DNA of 64,000 nucleotides, from assembly GCA_963821495.1 (NCBI GenBank), contig CAWGEA010000004.1, positions 1-64,000 of the forward strand. The letters run 5' to 3'. Source of the DNA: AC-32 sp963821495. GTDB taxonomy: Bacteria; Actinomycetota; Thermoleophilia; Gaiellales; Gaiellaceae. The stretch's first letter is position 1. Each line of letters starts with the position of its first letter. Both the position numbers and the translations under genes were made by a program. Positions 33,505 through 41,200 of the stretch are shown here, one piece after another. The notes under the pieces were generated by a model, which saw only the letters and a list, made by a program, of their open reading frames with translations, did not search any database and was not told the DNA's origin.

Positions 33505-33699
33505 CTAACGCTTCCTGCGGAAGACGTACGAGATCCCCGGGAGGATCCGGAGCGTCGCGCGACGGCCGCTACGCCCGAGCGAGGTGGAGATGCGCCGGCC
33601 GCGACGGCCGACGCTCGGGCCGGACTTCGAGAGCCCGAGCCACGCGCCTCCGCCGAGCGACTTGCGCCTGTAGACGCGGAAGCCCACGGGTGTCATCAT
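33505..33699 (-). CDS. Small basic protein, DUF4236-like
   Basis: A 64-residue, strongly basic protein. VGFRVYRRKSLGGGAWLGLSKSGPSVGRRGRRIS resembles the start of DUF4236 proteins (a short beta-rich domain with repeated SKSG- and GRRG-like turns). Two ATGs are available, 33699 and 33696. It lies between the MarR gene and the NO reductase, which diverges from it. Function unknown. Confidence 0.6.
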   Translation of the reverse strand: MMTPVGFRVYRRKSLGGGAWLGLSKSGPSVGRRGRRISTSLGRSGRRATLRILPGISYVFRRKR

Positions 33700-33732
33700 C
33701 GCGCAGCCGTAACGCGCAGGAGGGACACATCG

Positions 33733-36072
33733 ATGGAGACCCCCGCTCCCCGCCGCGAGTTCCTGATCTCGAAGGTCTGGCTCCAGGCAGTCGTGCTCGT
33801 AGTGCTGGCCGGCTTCTTCGTCCTCGGTCTGCTCGCCTACCGCACGTACATGGCCCACCCGCCGATCCCGGCGCGGGTCGTGGACGCTAGCGGGAAGACG
33901 CTCTTCACCGGCAGCGACATCAGCAGCGGCCAGCGCGTCTTCCTCAACAACGGGCTGATGGAGTACGGGTCGGCCTTCGGCCACGGCGCCTACCTCGGCC
34001 CGGACTACACGGCCGACTACCTCCGGCGAGCCTCGGACATCGTGTTCGCCGCCTACGGCGGCCCCGCCTCGGATGCGGCAGCCCGTAAGACGATCGAGGA
34101 CTTCCGCACCAACCGCTACGACTCGGCCAGCGGCACGCTGCGGTTCACCGGCCGACAGGCGGCCGCCTTCCGCCGGCTCGTCGGGCATTACAGCCGTTTC
34201 TTCGGCGACCCCAACACCGACCACGGGCTCCGTGGCAACGCGATCACGAACCCGACCCAACTCCGCCAGCTGACCGCCTTCTTCGCCTGGACCGCGTGGG
34301 CGGCGGCCGCCAAGCGCCCGGGCCACAACTACTCGTACACCAACAACTGGCCCTCCGAGCCGCGGGTCGGCAACAGGCCGACGGCAAACGTGATCGTCTG
34401 GTCGGTGCTCTCGCTGATCGCGCTGCTCGGCGGGATCGGCCTGCTGTTCGCCGCCTTCGGCCGCTGGGGGCGAAACCTCGGCTGGCACGGGCGCGAGCAG
34501 GCGGTCCTCTCCTTCCGCTCGCCCGGCGACGTGGCCCTCACGCCGGCCCAGCGCGCCACCGCCTGGTTCTTCTTCGTGATGGCGGCGCTCTTCCTGATCC
34601 AGACCCTGGTCGGAGCCGCCTCGCAGCACTACCGCGCCGAGATCGACAGCTTCTTCGGCTTCGACCTGGCGCGCTGGTTCCCGTACAACCTGATGCGCAC
34701 CTGGCACGTGCAGCTCGCGATCTTCTGGGTCGCGACCTCGTTCGTCGCGGCCGGGATCTTCCTCGCGCCGATGATCGCGCGGCGCGAGCCGAAGCATCAG
34801 GGCAAGCTCGCCTTCGCGCTGCTGGGCGCGCTCGCGGTCGTCGTCTTCGGGATGCTGATCGGGTCGTACCTCGGGATCCACGGCGTCCTGACCAGCGCGG
34901 CCTCGAACTGGTTCGGGCTACAGGGGTTCGAGTACCTCGACCTCGCCCGCTTCTGGCAGATCCTGCTCTCGATCGGCCTCTTCGTCTGGGTCTTCATGCT
35001 CTGGCGGGTGCTGCGGAAGCGCCTGGCCGGTGAGCACCCCGGCAACATGCCCTGGCTGTTCTTCCTGGCGGCCTGCGCGATCCCGACGTTCTACGCCGTG
35101 GGCCTGCTCGCCCGGACGGGAGACAACTTCACCACCACGGAGTTCTGGCGCTTCTGGGTCGTGCACCTCTGGGTCGAGGACTTCCTGGAGCTGTTCACCA
35201 CGGTGATGGTCGCGTACATGTTCGTGCTGCTCGGCGTCGTCCGCGAGCGGATCGCGCTGACCGTCGTCTTCCTCGACATCGTCCTCTACTCGGTGGGCGG
35301 CGTGATCGGGACGATGCACCACCTCTACTTCTCGGGCGAGCCGGCGGAGCACATGGCGCTCGGCGCCTTCTTCTCCGCAGCAGAGGTGATCCCGCTGACC
35401 TTCCTGACCGTCGAGGCGTGGTCGTTCCTGCAACTGGGCGCCGCGCAGGAGTCCCGCTCGCAGACGCCGTTCCCGCACCGCTGGGCCGTGATGTTCCTCG
35501 TCGCCGTCGGCTTCTGGAACTTCCTCGGCGCCGGCATCTTCGGCTTCCTGATCAACCTGCCGATCGTCTCCTACTACGAGATCGGCACGGCCCTGACGGC
35601 CAACCACGGCCACGCCGCGATGATGGGCGTCTACGGGATGCTCGCGCTCGGCCTCGCGATGTTCTGCCTCCGCTACCTGATCCCGGCCGAGCGCTGGCCG
35701 GAGCGCTGGGCGCGGATCTCCTTCTGGGCGACCAACCTCGGCCTGGCCTGGATGTGCTTCGCGACGCTCCTCCCGCTCGGGATCCTCCAGCTCTACCACT
35801 CGGTCGACAGCGGCTACTTCGACGCGCGCGAGCTCAAGTTCCTGACCAACGACACGAACACAGTGCTCGAGTGGCTGCGCTTCCCGGGCGACCTCGTGTT
35901 CATCCTGGGCGGGGCGCTGCCGACGCTCTACATCGCCTACCTCGGCGTCCGCCACACCGTCAAGCAGGTCACGCTCGAGGAGCCGGACGGCATCCTCTTC
36001 ACCGAGATCCTGGAGCCGGAGGGCGCCACGCGCGAAGCGGGCCAGGAAGCCGCGGCGGCGAGGTTCGTATGA
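33733..36072 (+). CDS. norZ: Quinol-dependent nitric oxide reductase (qNor)
   Basis: A 779-residue single-subunit NO reductase that reduces 2 NO to N2O with quinol electrons at the inner membrane. It has an N-terminal helix, a ~190-residue periplasmic domain replacing the cytochrome c subunit, and 12 more helices. Ligands are all present: low-spin heme His325 (RTWHVQL) and His627; heme b3 His625 (ANHGHAAMM); FeB His478, His529 and His530 with Glu482 (HLWVEDFLELF, GTMHHLYF). The periplasmic domain lacks CxxCH, confirming the quinol type. GCGCAGGAGGGACAC gives a ribosome site. The next gene overlaps by four bases. Likely NO detoxification, as no nitrite reductase is present. Confidence 0.95.
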   Translation: METPAPRREFLISKVWLQAVVLVVLAGFFVLGLLAYRTYMAHPPIPARVVDASGKTLFTGSDISSGQRVFLNNGLMEYGSAFGHGAYLGPDYTADYLRRASDIVFAAYGGPASDAAARKTIEDFRTNRYDSASGTLRFTGRQAAAFRRLVGHYSRFFGDPNTDHGLRGNAITNPTQLRQLTAFFAWTAWAAAAKRPGHNYSYTNNWPSEPRVGNRPTANVIVWSVLSLIALLGGIGLLFAAFGRWGRNLGWHGREQAVLSFRSPGDVALTPAQRATAWFFFVMAALFLIQTLVGAASQHYRAEIDSFFGFDLARWFPYNLMRTWHVQLAIFWVATSFVAAGIFLAPMIARREPKHQGKLAFALLGALAVVVFGMLIGSYLGIHGVLTSAASNWFGLQGFEYLDLARFWQILLSIGLFVWVFMLWRVLRKRLAGEHPGNMPWLFFLAACAIPTFYAVGLLARTGDNFTTTEFWRFWVVHLWVEDFLELFTTVMVAYMFVLLGVVRERIALTVVFLDIVLYSVGGVIGTMHHLYFSGEPAEHMALGAFFSAAEVIPLTFLTVEAWSFLQLGAAQESRSQTPFPHRWAVMFLVAVGFWNFLGAGIFGFLINLPIVSYYEIGTALTANHGHAAMMGVYGMLALGLAMFCLRYLIPAERWPERWARISFWATNLGLAWMCFATLLPLGILQLYHSVDSGYFDARELKFLTNDTNTVLEWLRFPGDLVFILGGALPTLYIAYLGVRHTVKQVTLEEPDGILFTEILEPEGATREAGQEAAAARFV

Positions 36073-36614
36073 CGCCGGAGACGCTGTTCGCCGCGGGGTA
36101 TGCGGCCTTCCTGACGTGCGCCGCGTTCGGGCTCGAGTGGCTCTCGGCCCACACGCACCGGCGGGCGCTGCGCTTCCGCACGGCCGGGTTCTCCTACCAC
36201 CCGGCGCACGATCACTGGGTCTGCCCCGAGGGCGAGCAACTCTGGCCGCACGAGCTCGATCGCGAGCGGCGGCTCGTCCGCTACCGCGCCCGAGCGCACG
36301 TCTGCAACGCGTGCCCGAGCAAGCCTCGCTGCACGGACTCCGACCGCGGGCGGGAGATCGTGCGGCCGCTCGATCCCTGGCCGCACTCCGAGGCGGGTCG
36401 CTTCCACCGCACGATCGCGCTGACGCTCGTGGCGCTGAGCGCGCTCGTCGTGGCGGCCGAGGGCGCGCGCCACCACGCACCCGCCGAGGCGGCGCTCCTC
36501 GTCGTCCAGGCGACGCTGACCGCCCTGGCCGCCCGCTGGCTCCTCCGCGACCTGCGTCGGCATCCGGCGAACTTCCCGCTCGCGAGCCCCTCTCAGGGCC
36601 TGCGCCGCCTCTGA
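36069..36614 (+). CDS. qNor-coupled membrane protein with Cys-pair ribbon
   Basis: A 181-residue protein with an N-terminal helix, a soluble middle and two or three C-terminal helices. The middle (HDHWVCPEGEQLWPHEL, then AHVCNACPSKPRCTDSDRGREI) resembles the Cys-rich segment found in some transposase-like proteins, but no DDE domain is present and the ends are transmembrane. The Cys pattern could bind a metal or cluster. It begins in the ATGA overlap with qNor, so the two are made together. A role in cluster or haem assembly, or as a redox or NO sensor for qNor, is possible but unproven. Confidence 0.75.
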   Translation: MTPETLFAAGYAAFLTCAAFGLEWLSAHTHRRALRFRTAGFSYHPAHDHWVCPEGEQLWPHELDRERRLVRYRARAHVCNACPSKPRCTDSDRGREIVRPLDPWPHSEAGRFHRTIALTLVALSALVVAAEGARHHAPAEAALLVVQATLTALAARWLLRDLRRHPANFPLASPSQGLRRL

Positions 36615-36624
36615 TCAGACTCGG

Positions 36625-38820
36625 TTAGGCCGACTCGACGGCGGCCTCGTCGGGCACGCGCTCGCCCCGGATGAAGAGGGCCTTCGCGGCCGCGGGCGGC
36701 AGCCACCAGTTCCAGCGGCCGAAGAGCCGCATCAGCGAGGGCACGAGCAGCGTCCTGATCACCGTCGCGTCGAAGATGATCCCGGCCGCGAGGCCGATCC
36801 CGAACTGCTTGATGTCGACGCCCGGGCTCGACGAGAGCACGAAGAAGGCGAACATCAACACGAGCGCGGCGCTCGTAACGAGCTTGCCGGTGCGCGCCAG
36901 CCCGAGCGAGATCGCGTGCGCGGTGTCGCCGGTTTCGTCGTACGCCTCCCGCATGCGCGAGAGCATGAAGACCTCGTAGTCCATCGAGAGCCCGTAGAGG
37001 AAGGCGAAGATCATCAGCGGGATCCACGGGATGATCGACTGGGTGGCGTGCACGTTCCAGATCGCGTGCGCGCCGTGGCCCCACTGGAAGATGAAGACGA
37101 TGATCCCGTAGGCCGCCATCAGCGAGATGAGGTTCAGGATCACGGCCTTCAGCGGCAGCACCAGCGAGCGGAACGCGCGCGCGAGCAGGATGAACGTCAG
37201 CAGCACGACGAACCCGAGCACGTACGGGAAGTTCGAGTAGACGGCGGCGACGAAGTCGCGCTCCTCGCCGGCGAGCCCCCCGAGCGTGGCGTCGCTGCCC
37301 TTGAGTGCGGTGCGGACGCGCTTGATCGTGCCGCGCGTCTCGGTCGCCGCGCCGTCGGCCGACGGGAACGCCTCGATCAGGCTCGCATCGCCCTTCGTCC
37401 AGTCGGGCGGAGCGGCCGCACCGGCCACGCCTTCGACGCCGCGCACCTTCGCGACGATCGCCTTTCTGTCGCCGCCGTTCTCGACGAGCACGACGAACGG
37501 CTTGTAAACACCTGGAGTGATCCGCGCGTCGGCGAGGGCCGCGCGCCCGTCGATCGCGTCGCCCCGGCCCGGGAAGTCCTTCGCCTGGGCCTCGCTCGGG
37601 TTCAGGTGCACGCCGCAGTAGACGAGCGCCGCGACGATCACGAGCCCGGTTAGCGCAACCGGAACCGGCCGGCGGATGACGAAGTCGGCCCAGCGGCCCC
37701 AGGGGCCGTCCTCCGGATGGCCACGGTCGACGAATCGCTTCGGCAGCAGCCGCAGGCTGTTGACGCGCGTGCCGAGCACGGCGAGCAGCGCAGGCAGCAG
37801 CGTGATCGCGGTGATCACCGAGACCGTGGGAATGAGCATCCCGCCGATCCCGATCGAGCGGATGAACGGCAGCGGCAGGACGAGCATCGAGAGCAGCCCG
37901 ACGGCCACCGTCGTGCCGGAGACGATCACCGAGCGGCCGGCGTGCGTCATCGTCTCGACGAGCGCCGTCTCGACGTCCTCGCCCTCGCGCAACTCGTCCC
38001 GGAAGCGGAAGATCATCAGCAGCGCGTAGTCGATCGCCACGCCGAGGCCGACGAGCGCGATCAGGAACTGGACGATGATCGAGACGTTGGTTATGTAGGT
38101 GAGCGCCCAGACCAGCGTGAACGTGTTCAGGATCGACGCGACCGCGACCGCGAGCGGCAGCAGCACCGCGGGCAGGGTGCCGAAGACGAAGAACAGGATC
38201 ACGAGACAGCCGAGACCGCCGATCAGCGCCTCCGTCAGCACGCTCGGGCCGCCCGTGTCGCCGCCCGAAGAGGCCTCGTAGAGCGCATCGCGGCCGGTCA
38301 GGTTGGCCTGCACGCCAGCGGGGGTCTCGGACTTCAGCTTGGCCCGCACCTGCTTGATGTGCACCGACGAGCTGAAGGTCGGCGTGCCGGGCGGGTAGAT
38401 CTCGGCGAAGGTCGTGTGGCCGTCCTTCGAGACGTACGCACGGCTACCGGTCGAGAAGAACGAGGAGACGCGCGAGCCGGGGTTCACCTGCGCGGCGGCG
38501 TCGATCGCGCGCGTGATGCCCGTTTGCTGCGTGACGTCGCCGCTGCTGCGGAAGACGGCCACGAGCGGCGCCTGCTCGCCGGTGCCGAATGTCTTCAGCG
38601 TCCGCTGGTTGGCCTCGTACGAGGAGTAGCCCGGGATGGAGAAGCTCTCGAACCAGCGGTTGGAGACCTTGCCGGCGGCGAAGGCGCCGAACAGGGTGAG
38701 AACCACCCAAGCGGCGATCACCGCGCGTCGGCGGCGGACGATCACGTGCGCCAGGCGCGCGAGCCGCGGGTGCGATTCCGTCTCGGAGTAGCTGTGGAAA
38801 CCGGTGGGAGTCGAGCTCAC
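36625..38820 (-). CDS. MMPL-family RND transporter
   Basis: A 731-residue MmpL-type transporter, the second in the window. ALVGLGVAIDYALLMIFRFRDEL and FAFLYGLSMDYEVFMLSRMREAY contain the Asp-Tyr pairs in the two membrane domains. Two large external loops (residues ~60-190 and ~410-530) are present. AAGGAG lies just upstream of ATG 38820. It is about 30% similar by eye to the MMPL at 20978 but has no linked gene of known lipid synthesis. It probably exports a lipid or small molecule; the substrate is unknown. Confidence 0.92.
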   Translation of the reverse strand: MSSTPTGFHSYSETESHPRLARLAHVIVRRRRAVIAAWVVLTLFGAFAAGKVSNRWFESFSIPGYSSYEANQRTLKTFGTGEQAPLVAVFRSSGDVTQQTGITRAIDAAAQVNPGSRVSSFFSTGSRAYVSKDGHTTFAEIYPPGTPTFSSSVHIKQVRAKLKSETPAGVQANLTGRDALYEASSGGDTGGPSVLTEALIGGLGCLVILFFVFGTLPAVLLPLAVAVASILNTFTLVWALTYITNVSIIVQFLIALVGLGVAIDYALLMIFRFRDELREGEDVETALVETMTHAGRSVIVSGTTVAVGLLSMLVLPLPFIRSIGIGGMLIPTVSVITAITLLPALLAVLGTRVNSLRLLPKRFVDRGHPEDGPWGRWADFVIRRPVPVALTGLVIVAALVYCGVHLNPSEAQAKDFPGRGDAIDGRAALADARITPGVYKPFVVLVENGGDRKAIVAKVRGVEGVAGAAAPPDWTKGDASLIEAFPSADGAATETRGTIKRVRTALKGSDATLGGLAGEERDFVAAVYSNFPYVLGFVVLLTFILLARAFRSLVLPLKAVILNLISLMAAYGIIVFIFQWGHGAHAIWNVHATQSIIPWIPLMIFAFLYGLSMDYEVFMLSRMREAYDETGDTAHAISLGLARTGKLVTSAALVLMFAFFVLSSSPGVDIKQFGIGLAAGIIFDATVIRTLLVPSLMRLFGRWNWWLPPAAAKALFIRGERVPDEAAVESA

Positions 38821-38910
38821 GAAGCTCCTTTCTGGTTGGTTCGCGGTTGAGAACTCTGACGATGCGGGCGGCGAAAAGTCATCGCGCCCCCACCGCGTCG
38901 CTGTTGCAGA

Positions 38911-39327
38911 TCACCTCGGCTGCACCATACGCATCTGGTTGCCGGAGGGGTCACGGAAGCCGGCGTCGACGCCGTACGGCTGCTCGGTCGGCTCCTGCTG
39001 GAACTCAACGCCGCGCCCGGCGAGCTCCTCGTAGCTGGCGCGGCAGTCGTCGGTTGTGAAGAAGAGTCCGCTCGCGGCGCCCTTCGCCATCAGCTCCAGA
39101 ATCTGGCCGCGCGTCTCGTCGTCGAAGACGGGAGCTCCCGGAACGGCCATCAGCGTGATCGCCACGTCCGCCTGGCCGGGGACGCCGACCGTCAGCCAGC
39201 GGAAGTTCCCGAGCTCGGGCACCGTCACATCGTCGCGCAGCTCGAGCCCGAGCTTGTCCGTGTAGAAGGCCAGCGCCTCGTCCTGGTCGTGCACCCACAC
39301 CTGGACGTTCGTCAGCTGCTTCAGCAT
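38911..39327 (-). CDS. VOC-superfamily (glyoxalase-like) protein
   Basis: A 138-residue VOC protein with two beta-alpha-beta3 modules: LTNVQVWVHDQDEALAFYTDKLGLELRDD and the later GVEFQQEPTEQPYGVDAGFRDPSGN. The motif RDPSGN with its metal-side residue is kept. Such small proteins bind metal or antibiotics; the role here is unknown. It follows the AraC and DHFR-like genes in the same direction, a usual neighbourhood for this family. Confidence 0.9.
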   Translation of the reverse strand: MLKQLTNVQVWVHDQDEALAFYTDKLGLELRDDVTVPELGNFRWLTVGVPGQADVAITLMAVPGAPVFDDETRGQILELMAKGAASGLFFTTDDCRASYEELAGRGVEFQQEPTEQPYGVDAGFRDPSGNQMRMVQPR

Positions 39328-39366
39328 CGTCTTCCTCCAGTCGGTTGGAAGGGGTTGGCTGCGACG

Positions 39367-39843
39367 CTAGCCACGACGCCTCCGGCTGTCTTCTCGAAAA
39401 CTGCTGGACTGCGGGCGCGCCCACGCCTGGAGCACGCACGTGGGGATTCGGGCTCGCGAGACGGCCGACGGGAACTGCGCGCGGTAGGCCCCCGGCGAGA
39501 GGCCGAACGCCCTGCCGAAGCTGGTCGTGAACGAGCCGACGCTCCGGAGCCCCACGGCGAAGCAGATCTCGGCCACGCTGCGGTCGGTTTGGCGGAGAAG
39601 CGCGGCTGCGCGCTCGAGCCGGCGCGTGAGCAGGTACCGGTGCGGCGTCTCGCCGAAGGCGCGGCGGAACTCGCGGCTGAAATGCGCGGGCGAGAGGTGC
39701 GCGGCGCGCGCCAGCGCCGGCACGTCGAGCGGCTCGCGGTAGCGGGCGTCGACGAGATCCTTCGCGCGAAGCAGGTAGCGCGTCGCAGGGAGGGGCGCCC
39801 ACGCGGCCGCCCGCCCGTCGCGGGTCGCGCTAGCCGTCGCCAC
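39367..39843 (-). CDS. AraC-family regulator, short form
   Basis: A 158-residue protein consisting almost only of the AraC DNA-binding domain. The first helix-turn-helix lies at DVPALARAAHLSPAHFSREF and the second at SVAEICFAVGLRSVGSFTTSFGRAFGLSPGAYR. There is no N-terminal ligand domain, only about 25 residues. GTG 39843 overlaps the end of the DHFR-like gene by 14 bases. It may control the local VOC/DHFR cluster; the signal is unknown. Confidence 0.9.
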   Translation of the reverse strand: MATASATRDGRAAAWAPLPATRYLLRAKDLVDARYREPLDVPALARAAHLSPAHFSREFRRAFGETPHRYLLTRRLERAAALLRQTDRSVAEICFAVGLRSVGSFTTSFGRAFGLSPGAYRAQFPSAVSRARIPTCVLQAWARPQSSSFREDSRRRRG

Positions 39844-40408
39844 CGGCCGGCCTGTAGGTGAGGATGACGACGCCGTCGGGGCCGACCGGCTGCGATTCCA
39901 CCAGCCGCAGCGCCTTCGGCGCGCCGGCCTCTCCGAACAGCCTCCTGCCTCCGCCGAGCACAACCGGGAAGACCATCAACCGGAGCTCGTCGACGAGGTC
40001 GTGCTCGACGAGCGCCTGCACGAGCTGGCCGCTGCCGTTGACGAGGATTTCGCCGCCGCCGGTCTCGCGCAGCTTCGCGATCTCGTCGGCGAAGTCGGGC
40101 CCGAGCACGGTGGAGTTGCTCCACTCGGGCTCACCCAGCGTCGAGGAGACGACGTACTTCTGCATCCCGTTGAACTTGTCCGCGAACTCGCCCTCGCGAG
40201 ACGGCCACGCCGCGGCGAAGCCTTCGTAGGTCACACGCCCGAGCAGGAGCGCGTCGGCGGCCATCACCTCGTCGAGCTTGAACCTGTCGCCTTCCTCGCC
40301 CCGCTCGAACTGGAATGCCCAGCCGCCGCGGTCGAAGCCCTCGGCCCCGCCCGGGTCCTCGAAGACTCCGTCGATCGTCACGAACTGTGAAACGACTACC
40401 TGTCCCAT
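39830..40408 (-). CDS. Dihydrofolate reductase-family protein (RibD C-terminal-like)
   Basis: A 192-residue protein of the DHFR/RibD-C fold, NADPH-binding. QFVTIDGVFEDPGG, the loop RVTYEGFAAAWP and GGGEILVNGSGQLVQALVEHDLVDEL are the family's markers. It lacks the catalytic details of true folate reductases, so its substrate is unknown; many relatives are annotated only as DHFR family. AAGGAGG precedes ATG 40408. Part of a minus-strand group with AraC and VOC genes. Confidence 0.9.
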   Translation of the reverse strand: MGQVVVSQFVTIDGVFEDPGGAEGFDRGGWAFQFERGEEGDRFKLDEVMAADALLLGRVTYEGFAAAWPSREGEFADKFNGMQKYVVSSTLGEPEWSNSTVLGPDFADEIAKLRETGGGEILVNGSGQLVQALVEHDLVDELRLMVFPVVLGGGRRLFGEAGAPKALRLVESQPVGPDGVVILTYRPAGGDG

Positions 40409-40450
40409 CTCGGCCTCCTTCGCATCGCCCACTGCCGAGTAAACGACCGC

Positions 40451-40483
40451 GCGCGGCCGCCTAATTCATCGGCCGCTACGCGG
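40451..40483. repeat. Repeated intergenic block, copy 2
   Basis: GCGCGGCCGC (40451-40460), AATTCATCG (40463-40471) and GCTACGC (40475-40481) occur in the same order as at 31190-31227. It lies upstream of the DHFR-like gene and runs into the end of the HxlR gene. Confidence 0.45.
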
Positions 40484-41096
40484 CGACCGGGTCGCTCACG
40501 GGTGCGGCCGCGTCGAGGAGGCGCTCGAAGAGCGCGCGGTCGCCCTCGACGGTCACGCCGTTCCAGCGCCGCTCGACGAAGAGGTAGTAGAAGGCCACCG
40601 GGTCGGACTCGACGACGACGTCGGGGTCGTCGGCCGAGCCGACCGCCGCCTCTCCGTCGACGAGCGAGGCAACCTCGTCTCCGATGCGGAACTCGAACGA
40701 CGCGTCGGGAGCGACCGGGGCGAAGAACGTGTCCAGCGCCCCCGGCAGCCAGCCCGGCGCGAGGGCGGCGTCGTCCTCCGGTGCCGGCAGCGAGCGCAGG
40801 CCCCAGCGCGCGAGCTCGCGCAGGACCGGCTTGAGCTCCAGGCCGTACGGCGTCAGCTCGTACACCTGGGCGGGAGCCGGCGGCGGCAGGCGGCGCTTGC
40901 CGACGACGCCCCAGGTCTCGAGGTCCTTGAGCCGGGCGGCCAGGACGTTCGTGCCGATTCGCGGCAGCGCGTCGGCGAGGTCGGTGTACCGCTTCGGCCC
41001 CTTCAGCAGCTCGCGCACGATCAGCAGCGACCAGCGCTCGCCCACCAGCTCGAGCGCGTGAGCGACGGGGCAGTACTGCTCGTAGTGCTTGGCCAT
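40476..41096 (-). CDS. HxlR-family transcriptional regulator
   Basis: A 206-residue regulator. The HxlR winged helix is in the first 100 residues: YCPVAHALELVGERWSLLIVRELLKG, with the redox-relevant Cys9, and RLKDLETWGVVGKRR. A C-terminal sterol-carrier-like domain (ALDTFFAPVAPDASFEFRIGDEV) is an additional ligand-binding part. It is divergent from the DHA2 exporter at 41201 across 104 bases that hold repeated sites, so it is that gene's probable regulator. An effector entering the C-terminal domain, or oxidation of the Cys, might relieve it. Confidence 0.9.
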   Translation of the reverse strand: MAKHYEQYCPVAHALELVGERWSLLIVRELLKGPKRYTDLADALPRIGTNVLAARLKDLETWGVVGKRRLPPPAPAQVYELTPYGLELKPVLRELARWGLRSLPAPEDDAALAPGWLPGALDTFFAPVAPDASFEFRIGDEVASLVDGEAAVGSADDPDVVVESDPVAFYYLFVERRWNGVTVEGDRALFERLLDAAAPVSDPVAA

Positions 41097-41116
41097 GCGC
41101 GCAGTGTAGCGGGTCG

Positions 41117-41175
41117 ACTTGCTGTTTCGAAGGGAATACTTGTTTTTTGAAAGTCGTTCCTGCTAGCTTGCAAGC
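41117..41175. promoter_or_regulatory. Operator region between HxlR and DHA2 genes
   Basis: Two copies of ACTTGnTnTTTnnAA (41117-41131 and 41138-41152) match at 11 of 15 positions and are exactly 21 bases, two helical turns, apart. The second includes the inverted pair ACTT...AAGT. A 10-base palindrome GCTTGCAAGC (41166-41175) and a TAGCTT -10 candidate (41164-41169) follow. This is consistent with two regulator dimers bound on one face of the DNA. Confidence 0.6.
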
Positions 41176-41200
41176 ACTCGACGACGAAAGGAACGACTGG

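Noticed and set aside
36069..36614. Possible transposase remnant (Cys-rich segment like some DDE transposases)
   Set aside because: No DDE residues, inverted repeats or direct repeats are present, and the ends are transmembrane. The tight overlap with qNor argues for a real accessory gene.
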